A stretch of DNA of 44,560 nt from DATLYB01 sp964502525 (GCA_964502525.1 CAZCXH010000018.1:1-44560), one strand, 5' to 3'. Positions 16,266 to 24,759 are shown, numbered from the stretch's first letter. Notes: generated by a model from the letters alone, not told the origin. Program-made: numbers and translations.

Positions 16266-17558
16266 TTACTTCTTAATCGTAATCTTCTTCGTTTCCACCC
16301 GCCCGTTCACATCGAGGCGGTAAAAGTAAACGCCAGCATTTAATTTGGATGCGTCAATCGGGATGGAATAGCTGCCTGCTTTTGCCTTTCCGCTCATCAT
16401 CACGAGCACTTCGTTTCCGAGCGGATCAAATAGCTTTAACGATACCATTGCGTCAGTTTCCAAACGAAAAGAAACGCTCATTGAGGAGTCATCCTTTCGT
16501 CCCCGTCCGCTGGGAGTATCGTTGCAGTTGTCCTTAAAAGCTTCGTCAATTATTCTTTTTGTTTCCTCAATTGCCGGAGCGACATCATTCAGGTTGTCAT
16601 TAAAGGAATAAACCCCTACAAGGCGCTTGCAAAAATTAACCCAAGGCATGAAGCCGTTGTTTCCCTGACAACTGATTTCGGTGGCTGTTCCGTCCACGGG
16701 CAGCGCGCGGTCAATCCAAACACCAAGACCATAAAAGGAAGGCTTCTTTTCCGATTCATTCATATATGGAGCATAATTCAAAGCCTTGGTCTGATCGCTG
16801 ATCATCTCATGAATGGAATTCGCGGACAACACTCTCACTCCCTGAAATATTCCCCGGTTTAAGATCATCTGGAGGAAATTGGAATAATCGTCAGACGTGG
16901 AATAAGCGCCATCCGCAATGTTTTTGCTGCGCTGATTTCCAAAATCCGTATTAGGCATTTTGCAGGGAATCCCAATTTTCTCCTTGAACAGCGTTTCCCA
17001 GTCCTTTCCCGTTGCCTCTTCTGCTAAACGCGCAGCCACCTGATAGGACAAGCTGCCGTACTGAAATTGCGTTCCCGGATCAGCGGAAAGAGTTGTCCTG
17101 ATTGCTATGCTGTCAACCAATTTGGCAAGGCTCAGGTTTTTGTCCTTGAGAAAGGCGCTGCTCAACGGAAGCCCGCTGGTGTGGGACAACAATTGCCTCA
17201 GCGTTATTGCGCCTTTTTCACTTTTAAATTGCGGCAGAAAATTGCCAATCGGCTCGTCCAATTGCAGCACGCCTTCATCAACCAGCGCCAGCAATGCCGC
17301 AGATGCGAGCCACATGGATGAGGTGGAGACAGGCACTTTTTTCAAACCGCCTTGCTGAACACCGAAATTGCGGTTATAAACTACCGCGCCATCTTTGATT
17401 ACCAATAAATCCGATGGACCTGTAACCTTGGAGGAAGCGGATAAAACCTGGTCAATTTTAGATGAACCGGGGAGCTGGGCTGAAAGGGTTCCAAAGTGGA
17501 ACAAATGCGCAATCAGACACAGCATCAGCTTCGCGGCTCTAAGAGTAGAAGTGTCCAA
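16266..17558 (-). CDS. Serine beta-lactamase/esterase-fold protein with T9SS C-domain, SxxK lost
   Basis: A 430-residue exported protein. The signal is MDTSTLRAAKLMLCLIAHLF with LSAQ at its end. Residues about 33-330 follow the class C beta-lactamase/esterase VIII/6-aminohexanoate hydrolase fold: LLALVDEGVLQLDEPIGNFLP, LRQLLSHTSGLP, YGSLSYQVAARLAEEATG and SCQGNNGFMPWVN. At the catalytic SxxK position (SASKW in relatives, from memory) this protein has T79-S80-S81-M82-W83, so both Ser and Lys appear replaced. Residues about 355-430 are a Por-type sorting domain (LKLFDPLGNEVL, LNAGVYFYRLDVNG, KKITIKK). The start is TTG at 17558; a TAA lies in frame upstream. It is likely a surface binding protein or altered enzyme, not a resistance gene. 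Confidence 0.82.
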   Translation of the reverse strand: MDTSTLRAAKLMLCLIAHLFHFGTLSAQLPGSSKIDQVLSASSKVTGPSDLLVIKDGAVVYNRNFGVQQGGLKKVPVSTSSMWLASAALLALVDEGVLQLDEPIGNFLPQFKSEKGAITLRQLLSHTSGLPLSSAFLKDKNLSLAKLVDSIAIRTTLSADPGTQFQYGSLSYQVAARLAEEATGKDWETLFKEKIGIPCKMPNTDFGNQRSKNIADGAYSTSDDYSNFLQMILNRGIFQGVRVLSANSIHEMISDQTKALNYAPYMNESEKKPSFYGLGVWIDRALPVDGTATEISCQGNNGFMPWVNFCKRLVGVYSFNDNLNDVAPAIEETKRIIDEAFKDNCNDTPSGRGRKDDSSMSVSFRLETDAMVSLKLFDPLGNEVLVMMSGKAKAGSYSIPIDASKLNAGVYFYRLDVNGRVETKKITIKK

Positions 17559-17700
17559 TAGGCGGGATTATTTTGTTACCGTCAACCGGTATCATAAACG
17601 GATTAAAAATAATGCCAAATATGTACGGTCGTAAAAATATTCTCAGTTTTTCTTCCACATGCCCGCGTCAATTTCCACTCACGCCACTAATGCCATGCAA

Positions 17701-19869
17701 TCACAGAGAAACTTTTAAACCTACATTGGCCACAACGCCATCAAGCGGAGCGTAGATTTCCTTAAAGGTGGGTTCTGTAAGCGAGCCGGTGTAAATCTTC
17801 TCGTATTTCGACTGCCTTACGTTGAGGATATTTTCAATGTTGGCAAACACGGACACATGCTTCCACAATTTTTCAAAGAGAATGCCGCAAATCCAATAGC
17901 TGTCGCTCTTCGAGCCATCTGACAAAAGCTGCTTGCCGGTGAAATAAGCTTCAAATCCTGCCCTGAAATTATTCTTCACCTCATAGATGAACAGCGCCTT
18001 TATCCTGTGCTTTGCGGAAAGAGGCAGGTCAGATACATTGCCGTTAAAATGCCTCCGTGAGTCGGCAAAGGTATAGCCCACCGCCCAGGTGGTGTGGCGG
18101 TATTTCAATTGAATGTTTGTTTCGGTGCCCCTCGAATCGTAAAATCCATCCCGCTTCACATATTCAAAAGGAGCAGAGGTTGTATCCAATTCCACAGGCT
18201 CGTTGATGCGTGTATAAAACACCAGTTGGTTGATGCATAATGAGCCTTGCTTGTCCAGCACAGAAGTTTTATAGGTAACGTCAAAATTTCCTCCAATTGA
18301 TTTCTCAGCATCTGCTGTACTGACATCAACCGGAAGCACGTCCTTGTAAAATTTCATTTCAGCGGCATCGGTGAAAATGGTTGGTGTTCTGTAGCCCAAC
18401 CCTCCGCCTATTCTTGCAGATACTTTGGGTGATAATTTAAAGAATGTTGAGAACCTTGGCAGCGCGAAAAAGCCGTAATCGTTCTGATAATCCCCGCGCA
18501 AACCGGTTTCAAGCGCGAACCACCTTGAAACATTCCATGTATTTTGCGCAAACGCCCCAATCGTGAACTGGCTGTAATCTCTCGGCACAACGTTCTCTAT
18601 TTTATCTTCCGTGAACTTATCCGTATATTCATTCACACCGAGAATCCATTCCAGTTTTTTCGTTTTATGATTCCATGACACTTCGCTGAACGAGGAGAAC
18701 TGTTTTCCGGAAAAACGGTAGTCCGGCATGTCCAATCTTCTCTGAAAAAAACCAAAGCTGTTTTTCACCGAAATATGTGATTTATCATTCAGCTTGTGGC
18801 GCAAAGCGATCTGCGATGAAATCCTTTCAGTGGCATTCTTTTCAAAATAGGCGTGGGTGCTGTCCCCTTCGCCCTTGATGTATTTGGTGTCGCCCCCGGT
18901 GCGATCTTCAAAGCTGCTGTTGAGCGAAACGTTCAACTGCGTTTTATCATTGAAATAGAAAGAAAGCCCCGGATTGAAGGTATAACGCTCGAATTCAGGG
19001 ATGGCGGAGAGGCTGATTCCCGCTGGATCATAAGCCCAGTTGCTGTTGCGCGCGGCAAAAATTGTCGCGCCCACCTTTTCAAACTTCTGAGCATAAAACG
19101 CGCCCACATCAAGGCCCAATGCAGAGGTGCCATTCATCAGCACGGTGAGTTGCTTGTCTTCCGGAGTTTTAGAAATAAGATTGACGATGCCTGAGATAGC
19201 TCCGCTTCCGTAGAGGGTGGAGGAACTGCCTTTGATGATTTCCACCTGCCGCAGTTCGATCGGGGAAATTTGCTGCACGCTCAGCCCGTTTGCAAAGCCG
19301 GAATAAATAGGGAAGCCATCGCGCAGCATCTGGGTGTAGCGGCTGTCAAGCCCGTAAATGCGAACACCCGTGTTGAATGATGAAACAGAAATCTGCTGGG
19401 CGTAAATGCCCGTGCTTCCATTCAGCAGCAAACGGATATCGGCCGGATGCAAACTCCAGCGAGCCTCAATCTCTTCACTCTGAATCAGTTCCATTCGAGT
19501 GGGAATGTCGGCAAACGGCTTATTGCTGCGCGTGGTTTGTACGGCAACTTCGCGCAATTTTTTGGTGGAATGCGTGAGTATTATCGGAAATACATATTCG
19601 GGATTGGGAAGGGGGAATGTGAATTTTACCTTTTTCTTTTCATAGCCCGTGAAATTGAATTCGATTTCAAACTCGCCTTCCGGAATGGAAGTGATGGTGA
19701 GCAAGCCCTTTTCATCGGAAACTCCCCGCACCTGGTTTTTGATGGATGCCGTCACCCCTGCCAGCGGAGCGCCCTCCAACTGGTCGGTAACCTTTACCCT
19801 GAACACATGCTGGGCGTTCGCTGCCGAAACGCAACAAACTAACAACACGATGAGCCTGGCTAATTTCAT
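17701..19869 (-). CDS. TonB-dependent receptor, BtuB/FecA-like
   Basis: A 722-residue outer-membrane receptor. MKLARLIVLLVCCVSAANAQ is the signal; the longer frame begins with TTG at 19911 and I reject it. Residues about 21-100 form a carboxypeptidase-regulatory domain (RVKVTDQLEGAPLAGVTASI). The plug is at about 115-225: PTRMELIQSEEIEARW, GVRIYGLDSRYTQMLRDGFP, VEIIKGSSSTLYGSGAISG, IVNLISKTPE. The barrel ends VANVGLKVSL. These plug motifs fit metal-chelate or cobalamin receptors more than glycan (SusC) receptors, and there is no SusD or DUF4249 neighbour. The substrate cannot be read. It lies upstream of the hydrolase-fold gene on the same strand with 142 bp between. Confidence 0.9.
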   Translation of the reverse strand: MKLARLIVLLVCCVSAANAQHVFRVKVTDQLEGAPLAGVTASIKNQVRGVSDEKGLLTITSIPEGEFEIEFNFTGYEKKKVKFTFPLPNPEYVFPIILTHSTKKLREVAVQTTRSNKPFADIPTRMELIQSEEIEARWSLHPADIRLLLNGSTGIYAQQISVSSFNTGVRIYGLDSRYTQMLRDGFPIYSGFANGLSVQQISPIELRQVEIIKGSSSTLYGSGAISGIVNLISKTPEDKQLTVLMNGTSALGLDVGAFYAQKFEKVGATIFAARNSNWAYDPAGISLSAIPEFERYTFNPGLSFYFNDKTQLNVSLNSSFEDRTGGDTKYIKGEGDSTHAYFEKNATERISSQIALRHKLNDKSHISVKNSFGFFQRRLDMPDYRFSGKQFSSFSEVSWNHKTKKLEWILGVNEYTDKFTEDKIENVVPRDYSQFTIGAFAQNTWNVSRWFALETGLRGDYQNDYGFFALPRFSTFFKLSPKVSARIGGGLGYRTPTIFTDAAEMKFYKDVLPVDVSTADAEKSIGGNFDVTYKTSVLDKQGSLCINQLVFYTRINEPVELDTTSAPFEYVKRDGFYDSRGTETNIQLKYRHTTWAVGYTFADSRRHFNGNVSDLPLSAKHRIKALFIYEVKNNFRAGFEAYFTGKQLLSDGSKSDSYWICGILFEKLWKHVSVFANIENILNVRQSKYEKIYTGSLTEPTFKEIYAPLDGVVANVGLKVSL

Positions 19870-19897
19870 CAGCACTAAAATAAGAAAGTTTTCACTC

Positions 19898-19920
19898 AAA
19901 AAAGCCTGCAATCAAGCAGG
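19898..19920 (-). terminator. Possible intrinsic terminator or attenuator before TonB receptor
   Basis: On the minus strand CCTGC, loop TTGATT, GCAGG is followed by C and six T. The stem is only 5 bp. It ends 29 bp before the receptor ATG, so it could stop OsmC read-through or attenuate the receptor; the placement makes it more interesting than its strength. Confidence 0.4.
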
Positions 19921-20100
19921 GGTGGTTCATAAAATCCTTGAGTAGATATTCTGAATAGGCTTCCTTTTAGCGCCTCAGCGCGGTTTGATTTCCGAAATTT
20001 ATGACAAATAAATGATTCGTGGAAATATTTTTTACGCAAAGCGTGTGGAGAGGTTTTAATCAGCACCACGCGCCCGGTGCCGCGCCAAACCAAGCAAGCT

Positions 20101-20144
20101 TTTCCGAAACCTTTCAAGCAATTCTCTTTGAGAGGTTTCGGAAA
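20101..20144. repeat. 12-bp perfect inverted repeat downstream of osmC
   Basis: TTTCCGAAACCT (20101-20112) and AGGTTTCGGAAA (20133-20144) form a 12-bp stem with a 20-base loop. It lies about 55 bp past the osmC stop and has no following T run, so it is a structured 3' end or protein site and not a standard terminator. Confidence 0.6.
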
Positions 20145-20184
20145 GCAGACTACTGAAAGAATAAGCGCTCAGTGATCCGTTTTT

Positions 20185-20223
20185 ATACCGAAACAAGTCA
20201 GGTTTTTGAAAATTGAGCGGTAT
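20185..20223 (+). repeat. Half copy of the two-hairpin repeat overlapping the osmC stop
   Basis: ATACCGAAACAAGTCAGG closely matches the first hairpin unit of the repeat at 28839 (one mismatch), then AATTGA and a closing CGGTAT follow after a short deletion. The second unit is missing. Read on the minus strand it encodes the last seven residues of OsmC (TAQFSKT) and its TGA stop. Confidence 0.72.
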
Positions 20224-20623
20224 AATTATAAAAAAACGAAACATCCTGCTCAATGTCAGGATGCAGACTCTTGGCAACCGGACAGTTGATACCTATCTCC
20301 TCCAATTTTGACCGCTCCTTTTCAGGAATGCCGGCCGGCATGAACAAGTCAACTTTCACTTTGCATATCCGCCTTGGATCGGCTGCCATGAACTTGGTCA
20401 CTTCCGCCCTTGCTCCTTCGAGGCTGATATCATTTTTTTCCGCATAAATCCCCATTACGGTCAGCATGCAGGTGCCGAGTGAAGTGGCTGCAAGGTCGGT
20501 GGGAGAAAATGCTTCGCCCCTTCCGTTGTTATCAACAGGCGCATCAGTTGCAAATGAGCTTCCTGACTTGACATGTTGGCATGTCGTCCGTTTGCCTTGC
20601 CGGTAAGTGACAATAGATGTCAT
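20198..20623 (-). CDS. OsmC/Ohr family peroxidase-like protein
   Basis: A 141-residue OsmC-family protein, thiol enzymes that reduce organic hydroperoxides in the cytoplasm. The two family cysteines are present: Cys52 in SLGTCMLTVMG and Cys114 in EIGINCPVAKSLHPDI. The ordering NNGRGEAFSPTDLAATSLG is typical of the YhfA/OsmC-like branch more than of Ohr. ATG at 20623. It is divergent from the outer-membrane gene at 20710 with 86 bp between. The end of the gene is unusual: its last seven codons and stop come from an interspersed repeat (20185-20223). Confidence 0.92.
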   Translation of the reverse strand: MTSIVTYRQGKRTTCQHVKSGSSFATDAPVDNNGRGEAFSPTDLAATSLGTCMLTVMGIYAEKNDISLEGARAEVTKFMAADPRRICKVKVDLFMPAGIPEKERSKLEEIGINCPVAKSLHPDIEQDVSFFYNYTAQFSKT

Positions 20624-20709
20624 GGCGTTTGCGTTTTTTTTCTAAATTTAACCTGATTATATCTGATCGGATTTTATTGGGGCTAACGAGAACAATTTTC
20701 ATAATTTAA

Positions 20710-21543
20710 TTGTATAAGCAAATACAGTCCGCAAGATCGAAAATCCCAACATTGAGAATCAAATTCATCCTTTGTTTCTTATTTGCTGCCTTCGCTTCCC
20801 AGGCGCAAAGAAGCCTGATGAATGTTCAGCCTGAGCAGAAAGGAGTGGTTTACCGCAAGGAGTGGAGCATTGGCGGCAAGTTACTGACCAACGGTTGGGA
20901 GATTTTCGGGGAGCGGTCAAAGGTTCAGAACATTTACAAGACGCGCGTCATCCAGTTTGGATTTTCAGAAATAAAACACTGGAAAGAAAAAAAGCAGCCC
21001 GGAGAGAACACACTCTTCGCTTCCCAACTCGATTCTCCGAAAAACTTTTATTACGGCAAGCGGAACCTGTTTTTCACGCTGCGCGCAGGCTATGGCTTCA
21101 GAAAAAACATCGCAGACAAAGCGGAGAAAAACGGCATCCGCTTTTCAATAACCTATCTCGCTGGCTTCACGCTCGGAATTTTGAAGCCTTATTATCTCGA
21201 CCTTGCCTACCAGGTGGATGATAACGATCCGAATTATCTGACCTTCATCATTGTCCGTCAGAAATATTCCGAGGAAAACCATGACACCTATATGGACCGG
21301 TATCTTATCGCTGGCGCTTCCGGTTTCAAATATGGTTTGACTGAAATGAATGTTATTCCCGGCATATACGGCAAGTTCGGTTTCAACTTCGACTGGGCCG
21401 GGAAGGAAGAATTCGTCAAGATGCTGGAAGGAGGCGTTCAGGCTGACATCTATTACAAAAAAGTGCCCATCATGGTTTCTGACGACAACAGGTTTTACTT
21501 CATTGGCGCCTACCTCAGCTTCCAGTTCGGGAAACGCTGGTAA
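20710..21543 (+). CDS. Exported outer-membrane barrel protein, function unknown
   Basis: A 277-residue exported protein. The N-terminus MYKQIQSARSKIPTLRIKFI then LCFLFAAFASQAQ is a long signal peptide. The mature part is beta-strand rich with many aromatic residues (FFTLRAGYGFRKNI, ITYLAGFTLGILKPYYLDLAY, FYFIGAYLSFQFGKRW) and ends in Trp, as many outer-membrane barrels do. I do not recognise a named family. The start is TTG at 20710, forced by an in-frame TAA directly before it and no ATG until residue 37. The 3' side carries TTTAAAG words and MITE copy B before lipA, so co-transcription with lipA is doubtful. Confidence 0.72.
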   Translation: MYKQIQSARSKIPTLRIKFILCFLFAAFASQAQRSLMNVQPEQKGVVYRKEWSIGGKLLTNGWEIFGERSKVQNIYKTRVIQFGFSEIKHWKEKKQPGENTLFASQLDSPKNFYYGKRNLFFTLRAGYGFRKNIADKAEKNGIRFSITYLAGFTLGILKPYYLDLAYQVDDNDPNYLTFIIVRQKYSEENHDTYMDRYLIAGASGFKYGLTEMNVIPGIYGKFGFNFDWAGKEEFVKMLEGGVQADIYYKKVPIMVSDDNRFYFIGAYLSFQFGKRW

Positions 21544-21814
21544 ACAACTTTAGTTTAAACCTTAAATCCGCAAACTATTTGAAATGACAGGTCTCCCGCT
21601 GATTTCGCTGATTCAAGCAGATGAATGTTAGAAAAGAATATTTTCTGCGGAAATCTGCGGTATCTGCGGGAAATTGATTGTTCATGTAATTTGAGTTTGC
21701 GGAATTTAGGTTAAACTTTAATGCCTGCCTTCCGGCAGACAGGTCTAAAGTTTAAGGTTGCCTGACTTTTCAACTAACTTTAGACTTTAAATTTTAAACT
21801 TTACCCCCCCCGAA
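21544..21814. other. Gene-end TTTAAAGT word element interrupted by MITE copy B
   Basis: AACTTTAGTTTAAA at 21546-21559 and TTAAACTTTAATGCC at 21711-21725 would be continuous without the MITE. A CTGCC/GGCAG hairpin with TTCC loop is at about 21726-21739. Further AAAGTTTAAGG and ACTTTAAATTTTAAACTTTA words follow, then a run of eight C at 21804-21811, just before the lipA start. Confidence 0.65.
21560..21710 (-). mobile_element. MITE-like element, copy B (151 bp, 5-bp TSD)
   Basis: This is the inverted copy of 11512-11662, differing at two positions (both in the part nearer 21670-21690). The ends are CCTTAAATCCGCAAACT and the complement of CCTAAATTCCGCAAACT. The flanking direct repeat is TTAAA at 21555-21559 and 21711-21715, different from copy A, which supports two independent insertions. 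Confidence 0.82.
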
Positions 21815-22687
21815 GTGATTAACATACCCGTAATAGAGTTGAAAGAGCGCGCCCGCAAGCCTCCATGGCTGAGAGTGAAACTTCCCATTGGAGAGAATTA
21901 CAGGATGGTGCGCAGCCTCGTTGACCAGCATGAGTTGCACACCATCTGCGAAAGTGGCAACTGCCCGAACATGGGTGAATGCTGGGGCGAAGGAACCGCC
22001 ACGTTCATGATACTTGGAAATATTTGCACCCGCTCGTGCGGATTCTGCGCGGTGCAAACGGGAAGACCGGAGAATGTGGACTGGGAAGAGCCGGTGCGCG
22101 TGGCTGAAGCAGTCAGGCTTATGCGCGTGAAGCATTGCGTGTTGACATCAGTTGACCGTGATGAACTTTTAAATGGCGGCTCTAAAGTGTGGGCGGCAAC
22201 TATCCGCGCTATCCGCGAATTGTGTCCGGGAACCACGCTTGAAACATTGATCCCCGATTTTAAAGGTAACACCGCCAGCATTGACGATATCGCCAATGAA
22301 GCCCCGGAAGTGGTTTCTCACAACATGGAAACCATTAAGCGCCTGCATCCGATGGTGCGTCCCCAGGCGAAATATGAAAGGAGCCTCGCTGTTATCAGCA
22401 GACTCAAAGAGCGCGGCATGCGGACAAAGTCAGGAGTGATGGTGGGGCTGGGAGAAACGAAAGAAGAAATTTTTGAAATCATGGACGACCTCGTTGAGGC
22501 AGGCTGCGATGTGCTTACGGTCGGCCAATACCTTCAGCCCACGAAAAACCACCTTGAAGTGCTGGAGTATGTTCATCCCGATATATTCAACCTTTATAAA
22601 GAAGAAGGCTTATCAAAAGGCTTCAAATACGTTGAAAGCGGACCTCTGGTGCGCTCCTCCTACCATGCCGAAAGGCATTTAAAGTGA
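21815..22687 (+). CDS. lipA: Lipoyl synthase
   Basis: A 290-residue radical-SAM enzyme that inserts two sulfur atoms into protein-bound octanoate to make lipoyl groups for 2-oxoacid dehydrogenases and the glycine cleavage system. The auxiliary cluster cysteines are Cys45, Cys50 and Cys56 (CESGNCPNMGEC); the SAM cluster cysteines are Cys71, Cys75 and Cys78 (CTRSCGFC). The C-terminal VRSSYHAE motif supplies the serine ligand of the auxiliary cluster. GTG start at 21815, three bases after a run of eight C. Length is normal. No lipB is in view. Confidence 0.97.
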   Translation: MINIPVIELKERARKPPWLRVKLPIGENYRMVRSLVDQHELHTICESGNCPNMGECWGEGTATFMILGNICTRSCGFCAVQTGRPENVDWEEPVRVAEAVRLMRVKHCVLTSVDRDELLNGGSKVWAATIRAIRELCPGTTLETLIPDFKGNTASIDDIANEAPEVVSHNMETIKRLHPMVRPQAKYERSLAVISRLKERGMRTKSGVMVGLGETKEEIFEIMDDLVEAGCDVLTVGQYLQPTKNHLEVLEYVHPDIFNLYKEEGLSKGFKYVESGPLVRSSYHAERHLK

Positions 22688-22748
22688 TTGTCTTTCCATG
22701 AAACGCATTTCCGTTCAATTCGTATAAAAAAGCCTTTGAAACCTGTCG

Positions 22749-22801
22749 TCATTGCGAGCGAACAATCTTCCTTGGGATATTTCATAGCCGACTTGCAATG
22801 A
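22749..22801. repeat. ATTGCGAG-type palindromic repeat
   Basis: TCATTGC at 22749-22755 and GCAATGA at 22795-22801 close a hairpin containing GAGCGAACAATCTTCC. The wording resembles the ATTGCGAG...CAATGA palindromic repeats common between genes in many bacteria. It lies between lipA and the next gene and may act as a 3' end structure. Confidence 0.55.
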
Positions 22802-22829
22802 TGCTGCGATTGGATTCTGAGGATTAGTA

Positions 22830-23462
22830 ATGGTAACATCTAAATATTTTTTTCCTGGAGTTATTGCAGTTGCATTGACTTTTCTTGCTACATCAGGCAG
22901 TGTTGCGCAAACATTGGTATCCATAGGACCCAAGGCAGGGCCAAGTTTCAGCGAGTTGAGGGGGCAGGATGCGGGAAATGTCACCATGCGCAGGGGATTC
23001 GCTGGCGGTTTGTTTCTGAGCATCAGTCCGCTGCAATTCCTGACCCTGCAGCCGGAATTCCTCCTTCAGCAAAAAGGCGCATTGAGCGAAAATGAAACAT
23101 CAGGAAATGCCATAGACATAAAAACCGGGTATCTCAACATCCCACTATTGGTTAAGATGCGCATACCTATTTTCCGAACCATCTTTCCCCACATATACGG
23201 AGGTCCGCAGTTTTCTTATGCTTTTAAAAGCAGCTATTCGGCAAAGCGTCAGGACGGAAGCCCGATAGATAACTTTGTTGCTTTGCAGGAGATGGATTTT
23301 GGCGGTGTGATAGGTGCAGGAATGGATATAGAAGTGAAGCACCTGTTTGTAACTATTGACTTCAGATATGGACTTGGAGCCATAAATATTATTAAAGAAG
23401 ATGCCCTTAAGCTGCGCAACCGGGATAAAGCGATTTTGTTTGGGGTTGGATATAAGATTTGA
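22830..23462 (+). CDS. Outer-membrane beta-barrel protein (OMP_b-brl_2/PorT-like)
   Basis: A 210-residue exported small barrel. MVTSKYFFPGVIAVALTFLA then TSGSVAQ is the signal peptide. The mature start SIGPKAGPSFSELRG, the central FLTLQPEFLLQQKG, and YLNIPLLVKMRIP follow the pattern of the Bacteroidota outer membrane protein beta-barrel domain, which usually gives 8 strands. It ends AILFGVGYKI. Specific function is unknown; PorT itself is a type IX secretion component of similar size, but this pattern is shared by many unrelated proteins. Convergent with the Omp85-like gene. Confidence 0.78.
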   Translation: MVTSKYFFPGVIAVALTFLATSGSVAQTLVSIGPKAGPSFSELRGQDAGNVTMRRGFAGGLFLSISPLQFLTLQPEFLLQQKGALSENETSGNAIDIKTGYLNIPLLVKMRIPIFRTIFPHIYGGPQFSYAFKSSYSAKRQDGSPIDNFVALQEMDFGGVIGAGMDIEVKHLFVTIDFRYGLGAINIIKEDALKLRNRDKAILFGVGYKI

Positions 23463-23655
23463 TAAAACGGGTGTAGGACAAATTGCACCTTCGTTCCCCC
23501 TCAAAGGGGGATGCCTCGCGCGGTAGCAGCCTCCCTTGATAGCGAATCATCCCGATTCTATCGGGAGGGTGGAGGGTGACAGATTCAAAGGAGTCCGGAG
23601 TCCTTCGGACCGATCACAATTCGTTTTTTGCACTTATTTCAGGATGGATGGAATT
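23463..23655. other. Structured spacer between convergent genes
   Basis: The 193 bases hold several hairpins: CCCCCT/AGGGGG near 23497-23511, CCTCCC...GATAG with CTATC.GGGAGG (23530-23568), an inner CCCGAT/ATCGGG, and GTCC-TTC-GGAC near 23598. These could end both flanking transcripts. No coding sequence is seen. Confidence 0.5.
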
Positions 23656-24759
23656 TCAGAACGCTTCTCCCAACTGAAAATAAAAACCTCGCGAGCCGTC
23701 AGTGCCGAAAGCCGCATCGAAGCGCAGGTTAATGCGCTCAGCGGCATCGAGCGTGAAGCGGATGCCGCCACCGATGGAGTGCTTGAGGTTGCCCCATTGC
23801 AGGTCGTTAAAATCATGGCTGACATCGCCCACTCCATAAAATCCCACGCCAATGAAACGCCACCAAATCGGGAAGCGCCACTCGACCTGGGCAGCCATGA
23901 GGTGGTTGTCGCGGTAGCGCCCCATGTAGTAGCCTCGCAGGGTTTCGGTGCCGCCCAGCAGGGAGAGCATCTTGAAGGGCGGGTCGCCAGCGTGGAAGCT
24001 GAACAGCGCCTGTGCTGCAATGACGTTGCTGGTGAAAGGATTCCAGTAAGCGCGGGCATCGAGCTTAAAGTTGGCGAACTCATATTCGCTGCCGAGCCAG
24101 CCCGGATAGAAATGGTTGGAGAACACCACAAACCATCCCCTGAAGGGGAACATGCTGTTGTCGCGTGAGTCAAAGATGGCAGCGATGCCCGCACCGGAAG
24201 CAAGATAACCGCTGCTGCCGGGGATAGTGTCGGGGTGGAGGGCGCCTTCGGGGTCGGTGTCAAAGTCGAAGGCGTATTCGAGGCGGTATTGCAGTCCAAG
24301 GTGAAAGTTTTTTGCGATTTGCCTCGTCACCCTGTTGCGGAAAAGGATATATTCAGCGGTGAATTTCTCTTCGTCATCTTCGCTGGCGCTGTTGCCGATG
24401 CCGTAGAATTTTTCAGGAAATTTCTGATAGACAAAAGCGCCCATGGTTCTCCATTTGTTGGATTTGATATACAGGTCCCAGTTGGGGTTTACGATGAATT
24501 GCTTTTCGAGCGTGTATAATATGGTAGCTCCGGTGGAAGACAGGTTGCTGAGGCTGTCGTTTTTGAACCGGAACAGATATTGCGCGGACAGTCCGAATCC
24601 AAAGCGGGTTTCAGGGCTGTAAACGATAAGTGGAATGGGAACAATGAAGCCGTGCTTTGTTTTGAGGCGCTTGAAAGGAGCTTTGTCAACCTGTGAAAAG
24701 GATCCCGCAGAAAAGATGGTCAGCAGGATGAAGGTGAGAATGAAGCGGGGTAATCTCAA
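23656..24759 (-). CDS. Omp85-superfamily barrel (surface antigen domain) without POTRA
   Basis: A 367-residue exported barrel. MRLPRFILTFILLTIFSAGS then FSQ is the signal peptide. The body matches the Bac_surface_Ag part of BamA/TamA-like proteins: GFIVPIPLIVYSPETRFGFG at the start, IAAIFDSRDNSMFPFRGWFV in the middle, and GTETLRGYYMGRYRDNH, the counterpart of the VRGF/Y loop. It ends FYFQLGEAF with terminal Phe. No POTRA repeats fit, so it is not BamA. Short relatives such as patatin-linked or metallophosphatase-linked barrels suggest a surface or secretion role. The start is TTG at 24759; no in-frame ATG exists near the signal. Confidence 0.82.
   Translation of the reverse strand: MRLPRFILTFILLTIFSAGSFSQVDKAPFKRLKTKHGFIVPIPLIVYSPETRFGFGLSAQYLFRFKNDSLSNLSSTGATILYTLEKQFIVNPNWDLYIKSNKWRTMGAFVYQKFPEKFYGIGNSASEDDEEKFTAEYILFRNRVTRQIAKNFHLGLQYRLEYAFDFDTDPEGALHPDTIPGSSGYLASGAGIAAIFDSRDNSMFPFRGWFVVFSNHFYPGWLGSEYEFANFKLDARAYWNPFTSNVIAAQALFSFHAGDPPFKMLSLLGGTETLRGYYMGRYRDNHLMAAQVEWRFPIWWRFIGVGFYGVGDVSHDFNDLQWGNLKHSIGGGIRFTLDAAERINLRFDAAFGTDGSRGFYFQLGEAF

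Larger units (their letters stand above)
19870..20197. other. 328-bp gene-free stretch between OsmC and the TonB receptor
   Basis: No gene is seen. It holds a short terminator-like hairpin near 19898-19920 and a 12-bp perfect inverted repeat at 20101-20144. The half copy of the two-hairpin repeat begins at 20185 and runs into osmC. Confidence 0.75.

Noticed and set aside
16266..17558. Antibiotic-resistance beta-lactamase
   Set aside because: The SxxK catalytic motif is missing, the closest pattern is the esterase/6-aminohexanoate hydrolase group, and it carries a type IX sorting domain.
21804..21811. Phase-variable C8 tract controlling lipA
   Set aside because: Eight C lie before the GTG start, outside the coding frame, and an essential-type gene is an unlikely target; no promoter spacing case could be made.
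23656..24759. BamA
   Set aside because: There are no POTRA domains and the protein is less than half the expected length.
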